A stretch of 64,000 nucleotides of DNA from Noviherbaspirillum autotrophicum (GCF_000818395.1 NZ_JWJG01000028.1:4161051-4225050), one strand, 5' to 3'. Shown: positions 47,155 to 57,978, counted from the stretch's first letter. The notes: a model not told the origin generated them from the sequence alone. A program made the numbers and translations.

Positions 47155-48364
47155 CTGAAATAAAGGATACGCGGATTCGAGGTGCGAGAGTGATAAGTGC
47201 AATAAAAGGAGCTAACATCGCCGAATAGATAACATGGCCGGCGATCACACTTATTCCCAAAAACAATGCCATCATGAATGCACTAAATCTCCCCTCATCA
47301 TTACCATTCATCCAAAATTGTCGAACGCTCATCGCCAGCCAACCAATCCAAACCAAATATACCAATACGCCGAAAAATCCCGATATGTAAATCAGATCCA
47401 ACAAGTCGTTCTCAAACGTCTCCAGTGCACCATCGCCTAATTGCCCTGCCCCGAAAAGTAGTTGAAAGAACGAACTCCTATCTAGCCACTTGGCGAAATC
47501 GCCAACCCTATCGATACGGCCGCTTGTCAGGAACTCAGCACTCCCAGAAGCTACCTCGAAGAAGAACTGCCAACGTTCTATCGCAACATCAAAGAGCGGC
47601 ATCCAATACTCCGACGAAGCAATCAACGCAATAATTGCAAGAAAAACGATCTGCAGCTTACTAACGACCGATTGGTAGTAGTAAAGCGCGAATGCGACTA
47701 CAAGTACAAATCCGATAAGTGATGTCTTACTGAGGGATAAGATAGCCACAAAGAAAAAAATAGCAATTAACAACAACAAGGTTAAAGTATTTTTCCGAAA
47801 AAAATCCTGCCACATGAAGAGGATGAGCGCGAATATCGCCACCATCGTCGCCGAAACTTCATTTCCAGCATAGAAAAATCCTTTGCTGCCGATAAGTTGC
47901 CCATCAATTGATTCGCCATATTGCCCAAAGCCAATGCCTAAGAAGCCTAAGAAAACGTTTGCGACTAGCACTGCTGCATTGACGGCCAAGATCCGATTAA
48001 CTTGGGAAAAGGAGAGTGCGCAGCGCTTTACCTGAACGTCTAACACGGAGCACATTAGAATGGCCATCAGCATCTTCATATGGAACTGCATGTCCCCAAG
48101 TATTTGAGTGCCTTCAAAATTCCCGAATATAGCGTGCAGCGCTGACCATACAACCGCTATCAGCAAAAAAATTATGGGTGTGATTCGACTAATTCGGGCA
48201 TTCTTCAGCACAATCAAAAAAAACAACCCGAGCGTGCCGAGCCGAAAAATCGAACTCACGGTTTGATTTCCCAAAAAATTGATGCCACTATTTTGAAAGT
48301 ATCCGCTAATAGCATCTATAAGAAGCCATGTTATTTCAACAAAATACGCCAATTTCAAAAGCAT
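47129..48364 (-). CDS. O-antigen polymerase-like membrane protein (Wzy-like, locus C)
   Basis: Highly hydrophobic protein of 411 residues with about ten to twelve helices. Like many Wzy proteins it has little recognisable sequence beyond topology: an opening helix (LAYFVEITWLLIDAISGYF), a long stretch of helices around FFFVAILSLSKTSLIGFVLV, and a large charged loop (about 255-330) before the last helices. Position and topology, together with a separate flippase in the same run, make polymerase the best guess. The ATG overlaps the small upstream frame by one base. Confidence 0.75.
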   Translation of the reverse strand: MLLKLAYFVEITWLLIDAISGYFQNSGINFLGNQTVSSIFRLGTLGLFFLIVLKNARISRITPIIFLLIAVVWSALHAIFGNFEGTQILGDMQFHMKMLMAILMCSVLDVQVKRCALSFSQVNRILAVNAAVLVANVFLGFLGIGFGQYGESIDGQLIGSKGFFYAGNEVSATMVAIFALILFMWQDFFRKNTLTLLLLIAIFFFVAILSLSKTSLIGFVLVVAFALYYYQSVVSKLQIVFLAIIALIASSEYWMPLFDVAIERWQFFFEVASGSAEFLTSGRIDRVGDFAKWLDRSSFFQLLFGAGQLGDGALETFENDLLDLIYISGFFGVLVYLVWIGWLAMSVRQFWMNGNDEGRFSAFMMALFLGISVIAGHVIYSAMLAPFIALITLAPRIRVSFISDAYKYSRK

Positions 48365-48576
48365 TATTCAGCGCCCTTGCAAGTTCGCTTTTGCAATAAA
48401 CAATGCTGATATCGACCTATCGGTTCGTCCACCGTAGGTTTTAATATGTATGCAAAGACTACATCTGCTATCATTAAGACGTAGTCAACTGAACGCACGT
48501 ATTCGGACGCCATTGGCCCAACTCGAAAATAAAAGTAAGGAACTGCGTTTTTAAGATTACCTGCTTTAATAACCAT
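48364..48576 (-). CDS. Small unrecognised ORF in locus C
   Basis: Frame of 70 codons that fits exactly between the GT4 gene (8 bp upstream) and the polymerase (one-base overlap). It begins MVIKAGNLKNAVPYFYFRVG and has a moderately hydrophobic middle (SVDYVLMIADVVFAYIL). I recognise no family. Tight coupling on both sides argues for translation; it may be a tiny functional gene or the stump of a deleted one. Confidence 0.4.
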   Translation of the reverse strand: MVIKAGNLKNAVPYFYFRVGPMASEYVRSVDYVLMIADVVFAYILKPTVDEPIGRYQHCLLQKRTCKGAE

Positions 48577-48583
48577 CTGATAT

Positions 48584-49657
48584 TTAGTCTTTCAACCCTA
48601 AGGTAGAAGGAAGATTTTTCATTACGTCGCTCTCTTTAAATCTATAAGCCATAGTGCGTGCATCATTTGAAATTGCATCTACGAAAGCAATGTCATTTTC
48701 AAGTTCACAAATATGGAACAGAGAGGTTTCAACAAAATTTGCAATAGGAATGCGAAAGCCATTCACGGCCTGCTCGATATACTCCGAGGCAGTTGGAAAA
48801 TCTGCAGACAAAACCACACATCCGCAAGCCATTGCTTCAAGATTTACTAGTGCTAGTGATTCATTGAACCAAGTTGGAAAAACAAAATAACGGTGAGATA
48901 AAAACAGGTCGCGGTTTTGTGAAACAGTGGTTGCAGAAACAAATTGTGTGCAATCCGACAAGTTAGCCTCCGCTATTGCGCTCTCAATTATTTGCCGGTC
49001 TGGGCCGACACCAGCGATAGTAAAATTAAAATCCGGATATACCGCGCGCAACTTTTGTGCTAATTCAATAAATAGTCGCCAGCCCTTACCTTCAACTAAC
49101 CTAGACAGAAATAAAGCTGAACGAGGTCTGGATGATGCAACTATCAACTTTGATGCAAAATAATCATCATGAACACCGCCAGAATAAAAAACCCTGGCTC
49201 CTTCAGACCTTCCATTGCCGAATTCGTTGTCGAAAATCTGCTTGAAATGCTCGGATGGCACCACCACAATTTTTGCCGCCATAAATAGCCTCGAGAGTAT
49301 TTTTTGTAAGAATTCACCTCGTCGAGTAACTGGCACCAGGTCGTGGCCATGAAAATTTAGAACTAGTCGTACCCTCCGCAACATCAGCGCAGGGATACAT
49401 ACAAGGAGCGAATGCAGAGGTTGATGTACATAAACGCAATCATACCCCCGCTTCAATATCTTTACGTTTGCCTGAATGGCAAATCTAACGTAATCTAGAA
49501 GCTTAAATAGATAATTATGATGCTTAGGTAATGAAACAATATCAGTCTCAATACCGGCTGCAACTAGACTTTCTGCACAGCGCTGTACGAATCGACCATA
49601 GGTTTTATCCCGCCTAGACGGGTACATATTTGTAATCAAGAGAACGCGGCGCGACAT
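48584..49657 (-). CDS. Family 4 glycosyltransferase (locus C)
   Basis: GT-B enzyme of 357 residues. The N-terminus reads RVLLITNMYPSRRDKTYGRF, a typical GT4 opening. It has LNFHGHDLVPVTRRG, VVVPSEHFKQIF, FLSRLVEGKGWRLFIELAQK, AGVGPDRQ and the donor motif FNESLALVNLEAMACGCVVL with its E-x7-E pair. It overlaps the upstream GT2 gene by 22 bp. The donor sugar is unknown. Confidence 0.92.
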   Translation of the reverse strand: MSRRVLLITNMYPSRRDKTYGRFVQRCAESLVAAGIETDIVSLPKHHNYLFKLLDYVRFAIQANVKILKRGYDCVYVHQPLHSLLVCIPALMLRRVRLVLNFHGHDLVPVTRRGEFLQKILSRLFMAAKIVVVPSEHFKQIFDNEFGNGRSEGARVFYSGGVHDDYFASKLIVASSRPRSALFLSRLVEGKGWRLFIELAQKLRAVYPDFNFTIAGVGPDRQIIESAIAEANLSDCTQFVSATTVSQNRDLFLSHRYFVFPTWFNESLALVNLEAMACGCVVLSADFPTASEYIEQAVNGFRIPIANFVETSLFHICELENDIAFVDAISNDARTMAYRFKESDVMKNLPSTLGLKD

Positions 49658-50394
49658 TTTCTGTAGACCAGGTAAAAAGTATCTATGGCAGCGCCGAAGA
49701 AGATTTTCGGGTTTCGTTTCCGCATCCCGATTATCAGCTTTATTCCAATATTTGTTGCGAAGGTATCAACTAGCTTAGATTTATCCGTTGCCTGTTCTGA
49801 ATGGACACGATACTGAATCACTGGCGTATGGTCGACTACCAGATGATAACCCTCGCTCGAAGCTCTCAACCATAGATGATAATCTTCACTGAACTCAAGG
49901 TTCCCATAGCCGCCTAACTTCAGCAAAGCTTCACGCCGCATGAATGCAGTAGGGTGAATTGGACCGCAAGCTTTCATCAAACCACGATCAGCTATTTTGC
50001 GTTGTCCAGTTAAACCGCCTGCAGCATCAATGATTTCTGCGTCGGAAAAGATAAAATCAGCTCCCGTCTTAGTGGCAATTTCATGTTGTGTGCGAAATCG
50101 GTTTGGCAGGCAAATGTCGTCTGCATCGAATCGTGCAATATACTCGCCTCGAGCAAGCTCAATGCCTCTATTGAGGGCGTAAATTAACGATGGCATTTCA
50201 GTGACTTCGACACGGACTTTGTCGCTGATCTTCGCTCGTACCAATACATCGACGACCGCATGGCGATTAAAGCCATTAGCCACGACAATTAATTCGGCAT
50301 CATCATCACTGATCGCAAGTTCGACACTACGGACAGCCTGAAGGAGGAAATGGTCAGGGCGGTGCGCTGCCATAACAACAGAGTACTTCATCAT
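49636..50394 (-). CDS. Family 2 glycosyltransferase (locus C)
   Basis: GT-A enzyme of about 252 residues. The start is ATG 50394 (or the adjacent 50391), with AGGTG 8-11 bp upstream; the open frame to 50517 lies within the fucosyltransferase gene. Motifs: YSVVMAAHRPDHFLLQAVRS, LIVVANGFNR, the acidic ARFDADDICLPNRF and FSEDYHLWLRAS. The ATG overlaps the preceding stop by one base (TAATG). Confidence 0.92.
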   Translation of the reverse strand: MMKYSVVMAAHRPDHFLLQAVRSVELAISDDDAELIVVANGFNRHAVVDVLVRAKISDKVRVEVTEMPSLIYALNRGIELARGEYIARFDADDICLPNRFRTQHEIATKTGADFIFSDAEIIDAAGGLTGQRKIADRGLMKACGPIHPTAFMRREALLKLGGYGNLEFSEDYHLWLRASSEGYHLVVDHTPVIQYRVHSEQATDKSKLVDTFATNIGIKLIIGMRKRNPKIFFGAAIDTFYLVYRKCRAAFS

Positions 50395-51254
50395 TATGAT
50401 GACACCTGAAACCAATCTTGCGGAATCAGATGGTTTGAATCTAAAGCCTTCGAAACAAACCATGGGTCGGGAGCGATAACAATCTTCTCCGGATTCCGAT
50501 TTAACCACGCCCCCCACCAGCTAAAACTACTATTTGCACAAATGTTGTGTTTGCAAAGTGACATAAGATGTATATCGGCCTCCGGCCTTGCATTGTTTCC
50601 CTCAACGAAGACTACTTCGTCGGGAATGCGTATATTTTCACGCACCCATTCCATATCGTCCGAGAAGACAAAAAAATTTGCCGGCCCGATTTTTGACCGG
50701 ATGATATTGATAGCCCTTTCGTAATACCCTAGGCTGCAAACGCCATGTATGGAGAGATTATGTGTATTAGACACATAATCTCCACGTCGGATATGGATAG
50801 CGACACTATTAGATTCAATTGCATCGCTCGCATGTCGACTGTTTTGAGCTAGCAATGGATTGCTTGGTTGGAACTCTTCAAGCAATATACTGCGGATATT
50901 TAAGAAGTACTTCTCCGATTGAAAATAGCCATTTAAATAGACCGGAGCATGCAGCTTCATAAATGCTGGATCGAAGCCAAGACCAAGCTCCGAGTAAAAA
51001 CGGGTCTTAATTCCAAGCTTTTGAGTGTATCTCGCTACTCTTGCCCCCCATCTTGGGAACTTCCTAAGTTCAACGCTGCTTGCGATACGAGCACTGATCT
51101 TCCATTGTTGTAACCCATAATCTCTTAACGAATAATGTTTAAACGCGCTTAGGTCCAGGATCAAGTCGCTGCCGGTTCGCTTTGCCAATGCAAGTGCAGA
51201 TGCATATTGGAACATTTGGTTGCCTAGGCCACCAATCAAACGGACTACAATCAC
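50394..51254 (-). CDS. Alpha-1,2-fucosyltransferase-like (GT11)
   Basis: GT11 enzyme of 286 residues that transfers L-fucose from GDP-fucose, usually onto O2 of galactose. Family motifs are complete: VRLIGGLGNQMFQYASALAL at the N-terminus, VAIHIRRGDYV (the HxRRxD donor motif), and ANSSFSWWGAWLN near the C-terminus. Its donor can be made by the gmd and fcl genes upstream on the same strand. It resembles H. pylori FutC-type enzymes in motif layout, though the true acceptor is unknown. Confidence 0.95.
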   Translation of the reverse strand: MIVVRLIGGLGNQMFQYASALALAKRTGSDLILDLSAFKHYSLRDYGLQQWKISARIASSVELRKFPRWGARVARYTQKLGIKTRFYSELGLGFDPAFMKLHAPVYLNGYFQSEKYFLNIRSILLEEFQPSNPLLAQNSRHASDAIESNSVAIHIRRGDYVSNTHNLSIHGVCSLGYYERAINIIRSKIGPANFFVFSDDMEWVRENIRIPDEVVFVEGNNARPEADIHLMSLCKHNICANSSFSWWGAWLNRNPEKIVIAPDPWFVSKALDSNHLIPQDWFQVSS

Positions 51255-51258
51255 CTCT

Positions 51259-52707
51259 TCATTCCCCCGTTCGCAAATTAACCGTCAATAATCGTTTCAA
51301 GGCATGGTTTTTCCATGTCAAAGCAAATACACAGATCATCGACAATGCCCCAATGCCGACGAGTATCTCGAACGCCTCGATATAGGATTTAGGTGTTAGA
51401 GGGAAAAACCAGCTAATCGGAGCGACGATAACTACGATTAAAACCGCCCATCCCCAACGAGAATAATCAATTTCAATTGACAAATCTCGCCGCATTCTCT
51501 CACCCATCGCAAGGAACATTACTACTGCCGCCAGGGGCAGTGCAACTAGAGATTGCTCTAACGACCAGTTGGCTACAGCGGCCATAACAAGTGACACTGT
51601 CAGAAATGCAGCACCTAGAGCATACGGAAGTACCAAAATGTTCATGCGGCGTTTTACCTGTGCACCACTACCGAGCACATTAGCCAACACTCGACAACAT
51701 TCAACCAAGGCTCCCAAATAAACAAACTTGTAAACGCCACCGTAGGACGAGGCTACCAACAGCATAAGTAAAGCGGGTGCTGAACTTAGTGTGACAGCGA
51801 CTAGAATCAAATATGCTGGGCCGATTGAATTCAGAAGGTCGGAAAACGCCTTGCCACCATCTGTATGAGACACGCCCGAAATTCTTCGGTAATAGAGTGG
51901 AAACAAATACTGCATCACTAAGGACTCGCACAGACCCCAGATTTGGTTTGCCAAACCAAAACCAACTGCGACAAATCCTAATGCAGAAAGTCCCCAATAG
52001 TGTTCGAGCAACAGCCTGTAGCCAGATAACTGAGCCCACATAAACCCGGTTGCTATCGCTAACGGCAAACAATAATCACGAATCGCGTCGGCAGTAAGGA
52101 GTGGCCAACTCCCGCGTTTAGTCATGGCCAGTGTACGGTGCAAAATGTTGCCGGCACCAAGCGCCCCTATTGCCGCTCCAACGGCTTGGCCTGCAAACCA
52201 TGCCAATCCACTGTGCCAAATCGTAGTCAGTCCCCACGAAAGGCCAAGACTGCAACATACTGTTACTGTCGACCAAAATACCGAGGTTCCCCTTGCGCCG
52301 ATCATATTGAGCAAAGAAATCCATGTTGAATTCCAGGTGATCGCAACCACCATGAAAGCAATTAGGATCATTCGTAAAATGCATTCTGATCGTGATAACG
52401 ATTGCGAGAGAGACCAAGCACCAACGGTTAACGCGCCAATAAGCGCCACCAAGAACACATAACCGTGAAAACGTTGCAACCGTGCGAGCAAAGTGCCCTC
52501 ATCCGCCCATTCATGTGTGTGCCGATTAATATATTGGCCAACAGGATTGACAAGAAATAGTCCACAAAAAGCTTGAAAGGTGGCTAGCACGGCGAATATG
52601 CCGTATTGATCAGGGTTAAGTAAAGATGTTGCGAAGCGTATAGAAGCAAGTGCAATAATCACACTGACGAGGCGTCCGCCGATCAGATAAAAAAAATCAC
52701 TACGCAC
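51259..52707 (-). CDS. Wzx-like flippase (locus C)
   Basis: Polytopic membrane protein of 482 residues with about twelve to fourteen helices. The N-terminus reads FYLIGGRLVSVIIALASIRF, followed by LLNPDQYGIFAVLATFQAF, the x-x-P/G-x-x-YG-x-F pattern of Wzx/MOP exporters. It overlaps the upstream fucosyltransferase by 8 bp and ends 4 bp before the next gene. It should flip the fucosylated repeat unit of locus C. Confidence 0.88.
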   Translation of the reverse strand: MRSDFFYLIGGRLVSVIIALASIRFATSLLNPDQYGIFAVLATFQAFCGLFLVNPVGQYINRHTHEWADEGTLLARLQRFHGYVFLVALIGALTVGAWSLSQSLSRSECILRMILIAFMVVAITWNSTWISLLNMIGARGTSVFWSTVTVCCSLGLSWGLTTIWHSGLAWFAGQAVGAAIGALGAGNILHRTLAMTKRGSWPLLTADAIRDYCLPLAIATGFMWAQLSGYRLLLEHYWGLSALGFVAVGFGLANQIWGLCESLVMQYLFPLYYRRISGVSHTDGGKAFSDLLNSIGPAYLILVAVTLSSAPALLMLLVASSYGGVYKFVYLGALVECCRVLANVLGSGAQVKRRMNILVLPYALGAAFLTVSLVMAAVANWSLEQSLVALPLAAVVMFLAMGERMRRDLSIEIDYSRWGWAVLIVVIVAPISWFFPLTPKSYIEAFEILVGIGALSMICVFALTWKNHALKRLLTVNLRTGE

Positions 52708-53713
52708 AACCGAGATCCTGCTCTATTGTTTTTACGACAGTCTCGGCAAAAGCTTGTGAACTAAAGCGGTACGCAGCACTACTATTAAGAAAATTAGCAA
52801 TACTTTGCTGGTAACACCGGAATGTATCTTCTGACATTGAATTAATATACTCATATACCGCTGCCGTATCAGAGAATTCACGGCGGTCAATAAAACAATT
52901 TTTCGGAATATAATCAGTAATGTTATTAGCCCCCCAATAAACCGGCACGCACCCAGAAAAAAAGCAATCAAAAATCTTTTCAGTAATATAGCCGGGCAAA
53001 TCCCTAACATTTTCGTAGCAAATAGCAAAACGAGTTCTAAGCAGAACTTCCCGCTTATGCTCCACCTTCCCACAGTAACTCGGAAATGGTGTCAAACCAA
53101 CAAATCGCGATATGTAACGCCAAGCTTTCTTACTAAGTCTACCTATTACACCTGGCGCCGCTGCAGGCATATTCCATTCCGTCCCGTAAAGTCGAAAATC
53201 AGAGGGCGCATTCTTCTCAAACCATCTAATAACTCGTACACGTTCGCTATAAAGCTCACGTTCGTCCCAAAGATTCACTGCCTTGTTTCCGGCAATCATG
53301 CAACAAAGGTTATCGCGCTTAGCGAAACCATCCACATCAGGCAACATGATCGGATTCGGGAAATCCAATTTAATAAATTTCACCCCGTCAATCAGTGAAT
53401 CGTTCCAGGTAAAAATTTTCCTATACCTGTTCCAATTATTGGGATCGTAATTCTCTGGCTTGATGCAATGAGTCTCAAACATCAGCAAATAATTTATGGG
53501 TGATGCCGATAATAACTGAACGTCTTGATGAATTTCAAAGGCAACTGGCTGATCACAAACTGTGTCGGCTGTGTCAATCATATAATTGATCGTAGCCAAG
53601 GCCTCCTTCAATTTCACATAAGGCTCAAAACAGTTGTCTCGGTTATTTGGATTGGAAAGATCAAAAATCAAATTCTTCGTTAATCCGCCGGCGCGTAAAA
53701 ATGCATGTTTCAT
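52700..53713 (-). CDS. Alpha-1,3-fucosyltransferase-like (GT10)
   Basis: GT10-family protein of 337 residues. The diagnostic GDP-fucose-binding region is in the C-terminal half: [20 protein letters not shown], then [19 protein letters not shown], and [12 protein letters not shown]. This is the standard motif of bacterial and animal alpha-1,3/4-fucosyltransferases. No transmembrane segment is present. Having both GT10 and GT11 in one locus recalls bacteria that make Lewis-type structures. The acetyltransferase upstream ends in a 4-bp ATGA overlap with its start. Confidence 0.93.
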   Translation of the reverse strand: MKHAFLRAGGLTKNLIFDLSNPNNRDNCFEPYVKLKEALATINYMIDTADTVCDQPVAFEIHQDVQLLSASPINYLLMFETHCIKPENYDPNNWNRYRKIFTWNDSLIDGVKFIKLDFPNPIMLPDVDGFAKRDNLCCMIAGNKAVNLWDERELYSERVRVIRWFEKNAPSDFRLYGTEWNMPAAAPGVIGRLSKKAWRYISRFVGLTPFPSYCGKVEHKREVLLRTRFAICYENVRDLPGYITEKIFDCFFSGCVPVYWGANNITDYIPKNCFIDRREFSDTAAVYEYINSMSEDTFRCYQQSIANFLNSSAAYRFSSQAFAETVVKTIEQDLGCA

Positions 53714-54306
53714 GCAACTTCCTTTTTACTCTCGAATGAGTGTACGAAGGTCGTTGCATCTTCCTCATCTAATTGCCACCATTCTGAGTCCAATAACTTT
53801 GTTCGCTGCGACTCATCGAATCGGAATTTAATTATCCTTGCGGGAACACCGGCGACTATTGCAAAAGGTGGGACATCATGTGTTACAACCGCGTTTGCAG
53901 CAACGACTGCTCCCACTCCGATGCGAACCCCTCGTAACACTACTGCATCCACTCCAATCCAAACATCGCTCCCAATTTCGCATTCACCTGATGTCAAGAC
54001 GGACCATGGATTTACATAAAAACGTGACGAAGTTGATACTCGGTCCAACTGATGTTCACCTTGACCAATTGACACGTTATTTGCAATTGATACGTATCTT
54101 CCGATTTTCGCGGCAGTAATGCACGAATAGCAACCAACATATGTGTATGATCCTATTTCGCTTGTTCGATCAATTCGGCTTCCAGTCTGAACTTCGATAT
54201 TTGAACCTTGGATTGCTTCGGAGGCGACATGAAGCGAATAAATGCGACATGACTTCGTTATCCAAGCTCTAGCGATGCCAGCCAAGTTAAAGAGTTTTCC
54301 TACCAT
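53710..54306 (-). CDS. Hexapeptide-repeat acetyltransferase (CatB/VatD-like)
   Basis: Left-handed beta-helix acetyltransferase of about 198 residues from ATG 54306; a GTG at 54315 is equally possible. The xenobiotic-acetyltransferase pattern shows as [20 protein letters not shown], then GEHQLDRVS (catalytic His region), [20 protein letters not shown] and [20 protein letters not shown]. In this locus it most likely O-acetylates a sugar of the repeat unit. Its substrate is not readable. Confidence 0.9.
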   Translation of the reverse strand: MVGKLFNLAGIARAWITKSCRIYSLHVASEAIQGSNIEVQTGSRIDRTSEIGSYTYVGCYSCITAAKIGRYVSIANNVSIGQGEHQLDRVSTSSRFYVNPWSVLTSGECEIGSDVWIGVDAVVLRGVRIGVGAVVAANAVVTHDVPPFAIVAGVPARIIKFRFDESQRTKLLDSEWWQLDEEDATTFVHSFESKKEVA

Positions 54307-54414
54307 GCCTGACACTCAATTGCACTAAAGCTCGTTAAGGACACGTCTAGCACATGGTGGGTCCTATTAAGAGAAACCACACGTGAACTTATGACAGATC
54401 GCTCTTGCACTGTT

Positions 54415-55539
54415 TCACTCCACGGATACAGCAATTTTGTAGCCATGATGCTTAAGTAATGCATGCTGCTTCGCCTTAGCCAAATCCGCAGCAACCATTT
54501 CTTTCACCATTTGATTTAAGGTGATTTCTGGCGTCCATCCCAATTTCTGCTTTGCTTTTACAGGATCTCCAAGCAACGTCTCAACCTCAGTTGGGCGGAA
54601 GTAACGTGGATCGATCTTAACTATCACGTCACCTACTTTCACTCCGGGCAGTTCATTTCCGGACAACGCTGCCACAACTCCTTGTTCGCTCACGCCGGAA
54701 CCTTGCCACTGTAAAGTAATTCCCAGTTCGGCGGCCGTCATTTCAATAAACTGACGAACGCTGTATTGCACACCCGTCGCAATTACAAAATCATCGGGAT
54801 TTTCCTGTTGAAGCATCAACCACTGCATACGCACATAGTCCTTGGCGTGCCCCCAGTCCCGTAGAGCATCCATGTTGCCCATGTAAAGACAGCTTTCTAG
54901 TCCTTGACTAATATTGGCAAGGCCGCGGGTGATTTTACGTGTTACGAATGTTTCGCCTCTACGAGGACTTTCGTGATTGAATAGAATGCCGTTGCAAGCA
55001 TAAATGCCGTATGCTTCGCGATAGTTCACGGTGATCCAATATGCATACATCTTTGCAACGGCATAAGGGCTACGAGGGTAAAACGGAGTAGTCTCCTTTT
55101 GCGGAACTTCCTGAACCAAACCGTATAGCTCAGATGTCGAGGCCTGATAGAAGCGAGTTTTCTTTTCCAATCCAAGAATGCGAATGGCTTCTAGAAGACG
55201 TAACGTGCCAATACCATCAACATCAGCTGTATATTCGGGGCTTTCAAAACTCACTGCCACATGGCTTTGTGCACCCAAGTTATAAATTTCGTCAGGCTGT
55301 GTTTCCTGCACTATGCGGATTAAATTACTAGTATCAGTGAGGTCACCATAATGAAGCCGGAAATTGGCGTTTTGAATATGAGGGTCTTGGTAGATGTGAT
55401 CAACACGTTCCGTGTTAAAAAGACTGGCACGGCGCTTAATACCATGAACGATGTAGCCTTTTTCGAGTAGAAATTCAGCAAGATACGAACCGTCCTGGCC
55501 AGTAATACCTGTGATGAGGGCAACTTTTTGTGTAGTCAT
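54415..55539 (-). CDS. gmd: GDP-mannose 4,6-dehydratase
   Basis: First committed step to GDP-L-fucose: GDP-mannose to GDP-4-keto-6-deoxy-mannose. It has 374 residues from ATG 55539, with a TTG at 55554 unlikely. Motifs: [45 protein letters not shown] (catalytic Thr/Ser-Glu), [15 protein letters not shown] (Tyr-x3-Lys), [20 protein letters not shown] and MQWLMLQQ. It lies between fcl and the glycosyltransferase block. It is the only gmd in the window and could supply both fcl copies. Confidence 0.97.
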   Translation of the reverse strand: MTTQKVALITGITGQDGSYLAEFLLEKGYIVHGIKRRASLFNTERVDHIYQDPHIQNANFRLHYGDLTDTSNLIRIVQETQPDEIYNLGAQSHVAVSFESPEYTADVDGIGTLRLLEAIRILGLEKKTRFYQASTSELYGLVQEVPQKETTPFYPRSPYAVAKMYAYWITVNYREAYGIYACNGILFNHESPRRGETFVTRKITRGLANISQGLESCLYMGNMDALRDWGHAKDYVRMQWLMLQQENPDDFVIATGVQYSVRQFIEMTAAELGITLQWQGSGVSEQGVVAALSGNELPGVKVGDVIVKIDPRYFRPTEVETLLGDPVKAKQKLGWTPEITLNQMVKEMVAADLAKAKQHALLKHHGYKIAVSVE

Positions 55540-55565
55540 AAATTTGAGCGTCAAGTATTCTCTTT

Positions 55566-56573
55566 TTACTTGCGCAGCGAGAGTCCATTAATCAAAAAAT
55601 CTTCATAAGCTCGGGTCAAACCCTCATCCAGGCTTATTTTTGCCTCCCAGCCAAGTGAGTTTAGAAGCGAGCTATCCATAAGTTTGCGCGGCGCCCCATC
55701 GGGTTTGCTAGTATCGAACTCGATTTTTCCGTGGTATTCGACAACCTTTCCTACTGCCTCAGCTAGTTCACGAATTGTTATGTCCTCACCAAATCCAACG
55801 TTGACATGGCTTTGCATTGGCTTAGTATGCGCACCGTAGATAGCCTTATCAAGGTTCATAATATGAACGCAGGCATCGGCCATATCGTCAACATAGAGAA
55901 ATTCGCGACGCGGCGTACCGCTCCCCCAAATCGTAACGGCGGGGCTATTCGCAACCTTTGCCTCGTGAAAGCGCCGGATAAGTGCGGGAATTACATGGCT
56001 GTTTTCTGGATGGTAGTTATCGTTCGGGCCATATAAGTTAGTCGGCATGACACTCCGGTAATCAACGTCGTGGCTTTGACCATATTGACGGTTATAACTT
56101 TCACATAGCTTGATACCGGCGATTTTTGCTACTGCATATGGCTCATTAGTTTCTTCGAGCTCCCCTGTGAGAAGAGCATTTTCAGTCATGGGCTGTGCAG
56201 CCAATTTGGGGTAAATACAGCTTGAACCAAGAAACAGAAGCTGCCTCACTCCTACACGCCAAGCTTCGTGGATGACGTTCGCTTCTATCATTAGATTTTG
56301 ATAGATAAACTCGGCCGGATATGTGTTATTCGCATGAATTCCGCCAACCTTAGCAGCTGCCAAATACACTTGGTCCGGCTTTTCAATTTCAAAGAAGGTT
56401 CGGACAGCCGCCTGATTAGACAAATCCAGTTCAGCATGAGTACGTGTAACAATGTTGGTCTGCCCCCGCAGTTGCAGGGCGCGAATAATGGCAGAGCCAA
56501 CCATCCCCTGATGACCTGCAACATACGTTTTGTAGTGAGTATTCATGGCTGTTTTATTATTGGACGCGCCCAT
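55566..56573 (-). CDS. fcl: GDP-L-fucose synthase (second copy)
   Basis: Makes GDP-L-fucose from the Gmd product. Motifs: [54 protein letters not shown] (Tyr-x3-Lys) and [21 protein letters not shown] use ATG 56573 because GAGG lies 7 bp upstream, although it overlaps manC by 17 bp; ATG 56546 ([14 protein letters not shown]) matches the family start better but has no ribosome site. It is strongly similar to the locus A copy at 2009 and sits in a complete manC-fcl-gmd set. Confidence 0.96.
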   Translation of the reverse strand: MGASNNKTAMNTHYKTYVAGHQGMVGSAIIRALQLRGQTNIVTRTHAELDLSNQAAVRTFFEIEKPDQVYLAAAKVGGIHANNTYPAEFIYQNLMIEANVIHEAWRVGVRQLLFLGSSCIYPKLAAQPMTENALLTGELEETNEPYAVAKIAGIKLCESYNRQYGQSHDVDYRSVMPTNLYGPNDNYHPENSHVIPALIRRFHEAKVANSPAVTIWGSGTPRREFLYVDDMADACVHIMNLDKAIYGAHTKPMQSHVNVGFGEDITIRELAEAVGKVVEYHGKIEFDTSKPDGAPRKLMDSSLLNSLGWEAKISLDEGLTRAYEDFLINGLSLRK

Positions 56574-57978
56574 AGGTATCCTCAAATCGAACAATATCGT
56601 CCTCACCTAGATAACTACCGGACTGTACTTCTATCATTTCAAGGTCGGTTTTGCCAGGATTGTGTAAACGATGCACTTCCCCAATAGGGATGTATGTAGA
56701 CTGATTTTCAGAAAGTAGATAGGTACTATTTCCACACGTGACTTCTGCGGTACCTTTAACGACAATCCAATGCTCAGCGCGATGATAGTGTTTTTGCAAA
56801 CTCAGGCTGGCCCCTGGTTTAACAGCAATTCGTTTCACCTGGAACCGCTCACCCATGTCGATACTGTCGTACCATCCCCAAGGACGCGCGACTTTTCGAT
56901 GCAAGGTCGCCTGTGGGCTTTGGCGGGTTTCCAATTCAGTTACAACGTGCTTGACATCCTCTGCATGCGTGCGAGCTGCCACAAGTAATGCGTCTGCCGT
57001 ATCAATAATCAGCAACTCCTCCGTGCCTAACGCAACAACTGGGCGATATGGGGCATGAATAAAAGTTCGGCGAGCTTGCACAGCCAACCCATGCCCCTCG
57101 ATTCGATTGCCATCGCCATCTGGCTCAACTAATTCAGCAACCGCATTCCAACTTCCGACGTCGCTCCAAGCTCCATTGAAAGGCACGACAACTAAATTAG
57201 GATGATGTTCCATCACCGCGTAGTCGATACTTTGAGAACGGCATGTTGTAAACGCACTTTTTTCCGGACGAACAAATATCCTTGATCCATGTTCATCCTT
57301 AGTTGCAGATGCCATGGCCTTCTGACAATTTTGGAGAATGTCCGGTGCATATTCTTGCAATGCTTGAATTAGGGTGTCAGCGCGAGTCAAAAAAATGCCT
57401 GCATTCCAAAGAACTTTACCCTGAAGAATCAGCGCTTGTGCTTTTTCAGTATTAGGCTTTTCAATAAACCGGACAACCTTGTAACCGCCTCCATCTTCAT
57501 TAGCCTTGTCGCACTCTATGTAGCCATAAGCCGTACTAGGGAAACTAGGCATCACACCAAACGTGACGATCGCCCCAGATTCGGCAGCTCTCCTGCCTTG
57601 CTCAATTACCCGTAGAAAAGCGTTTGTATCAGGAATATGGTGATCAGCAGGACAAAAGAGCAATAACTCATCCGCTTTTGCCTGTAGAGCTGCCAGCGCC
57701 ATTGCAGCGGCAGTATTACGCGCGACGGGTTCAAGAATGATTTTTTCGCCTGCGTTAGCAGCTTGCATGGCTTCCGCCACCAGAAACCGATGATCCTCGG
57801 CTGCGATGCAAATTAATTTCGAAGCGGCAACCTCATTAATTTTTCCAAGCCGCTCAAGAGTCAGATGTAGCAGGCTCTTATTGTCAATAAGGGATACAAA
57901 CTGCTTTGGAAAGCTTTTTCGGGAAAGTGGCCACAGGCGAGTACCGGATCCACCACAGAGAATGATTGGAATAATCAT
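56557..57978 (-). CDS. manC: Mannose-1-phosphate guanylyltransferase / mannose-6-phosphate isomerase
   Basis: Bifunctional type II enzyme (ManC/CpsB/AlgA class) that makes GDP-mannose. It has 473 residues from ATG 57978, the usual length. The N-terminal nucleotidyltransferase has [41 protein letters not shown] and RFIEKPN. The C-terminal cupin isomerase has [20 protein letters not shown], then [20 protein letters not shown] with the metal-binding residues. With the phosphomannomutase of locus A, Gmd and Fcl it completes the fucose-nucleotide route. Confidence 0.96.
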   Translation of the reverse strand: MIIPIILCGGSGTRLWPLSRKSFPKQFVSLIDNKSLLHLTLERLGKINEVAASKLICIAAEDHRFLVAEAMQAANAGEKIILEPVARNTAAAMALAALQAKADELLLFCPADHHIPDTNAFLRVIEQGRRAAESGAIVTFGVMPSFPSTAYGYIECDKANEDGGGYKVVRFIEKPNTEKAQALILQGKVLWNAGIFLTRADTLIQALQEYAPDILQNCQKAMASATKDEHGSRIFVRPEKSAFTTCRSQSIDYAVMEHHPNLVVVPFNGAWSDVGSWNAVAELVEPDGDGNRIEGHGLAVQARRTFIHAPYRPVVALGTEELLIIDTADALLVAARTHAEDVKHVVTELETRQSPQATLHRKVARPWGWYDSIDMGERFQVKRIAVKPGASLSLQKHYHRAEHWIVVKGTAEVTCGNSTYLLSENQSTYIPIGEVHRLHNPGKTDLEMIEVQSGSYLGEDDIVRFEDTYGRVQ

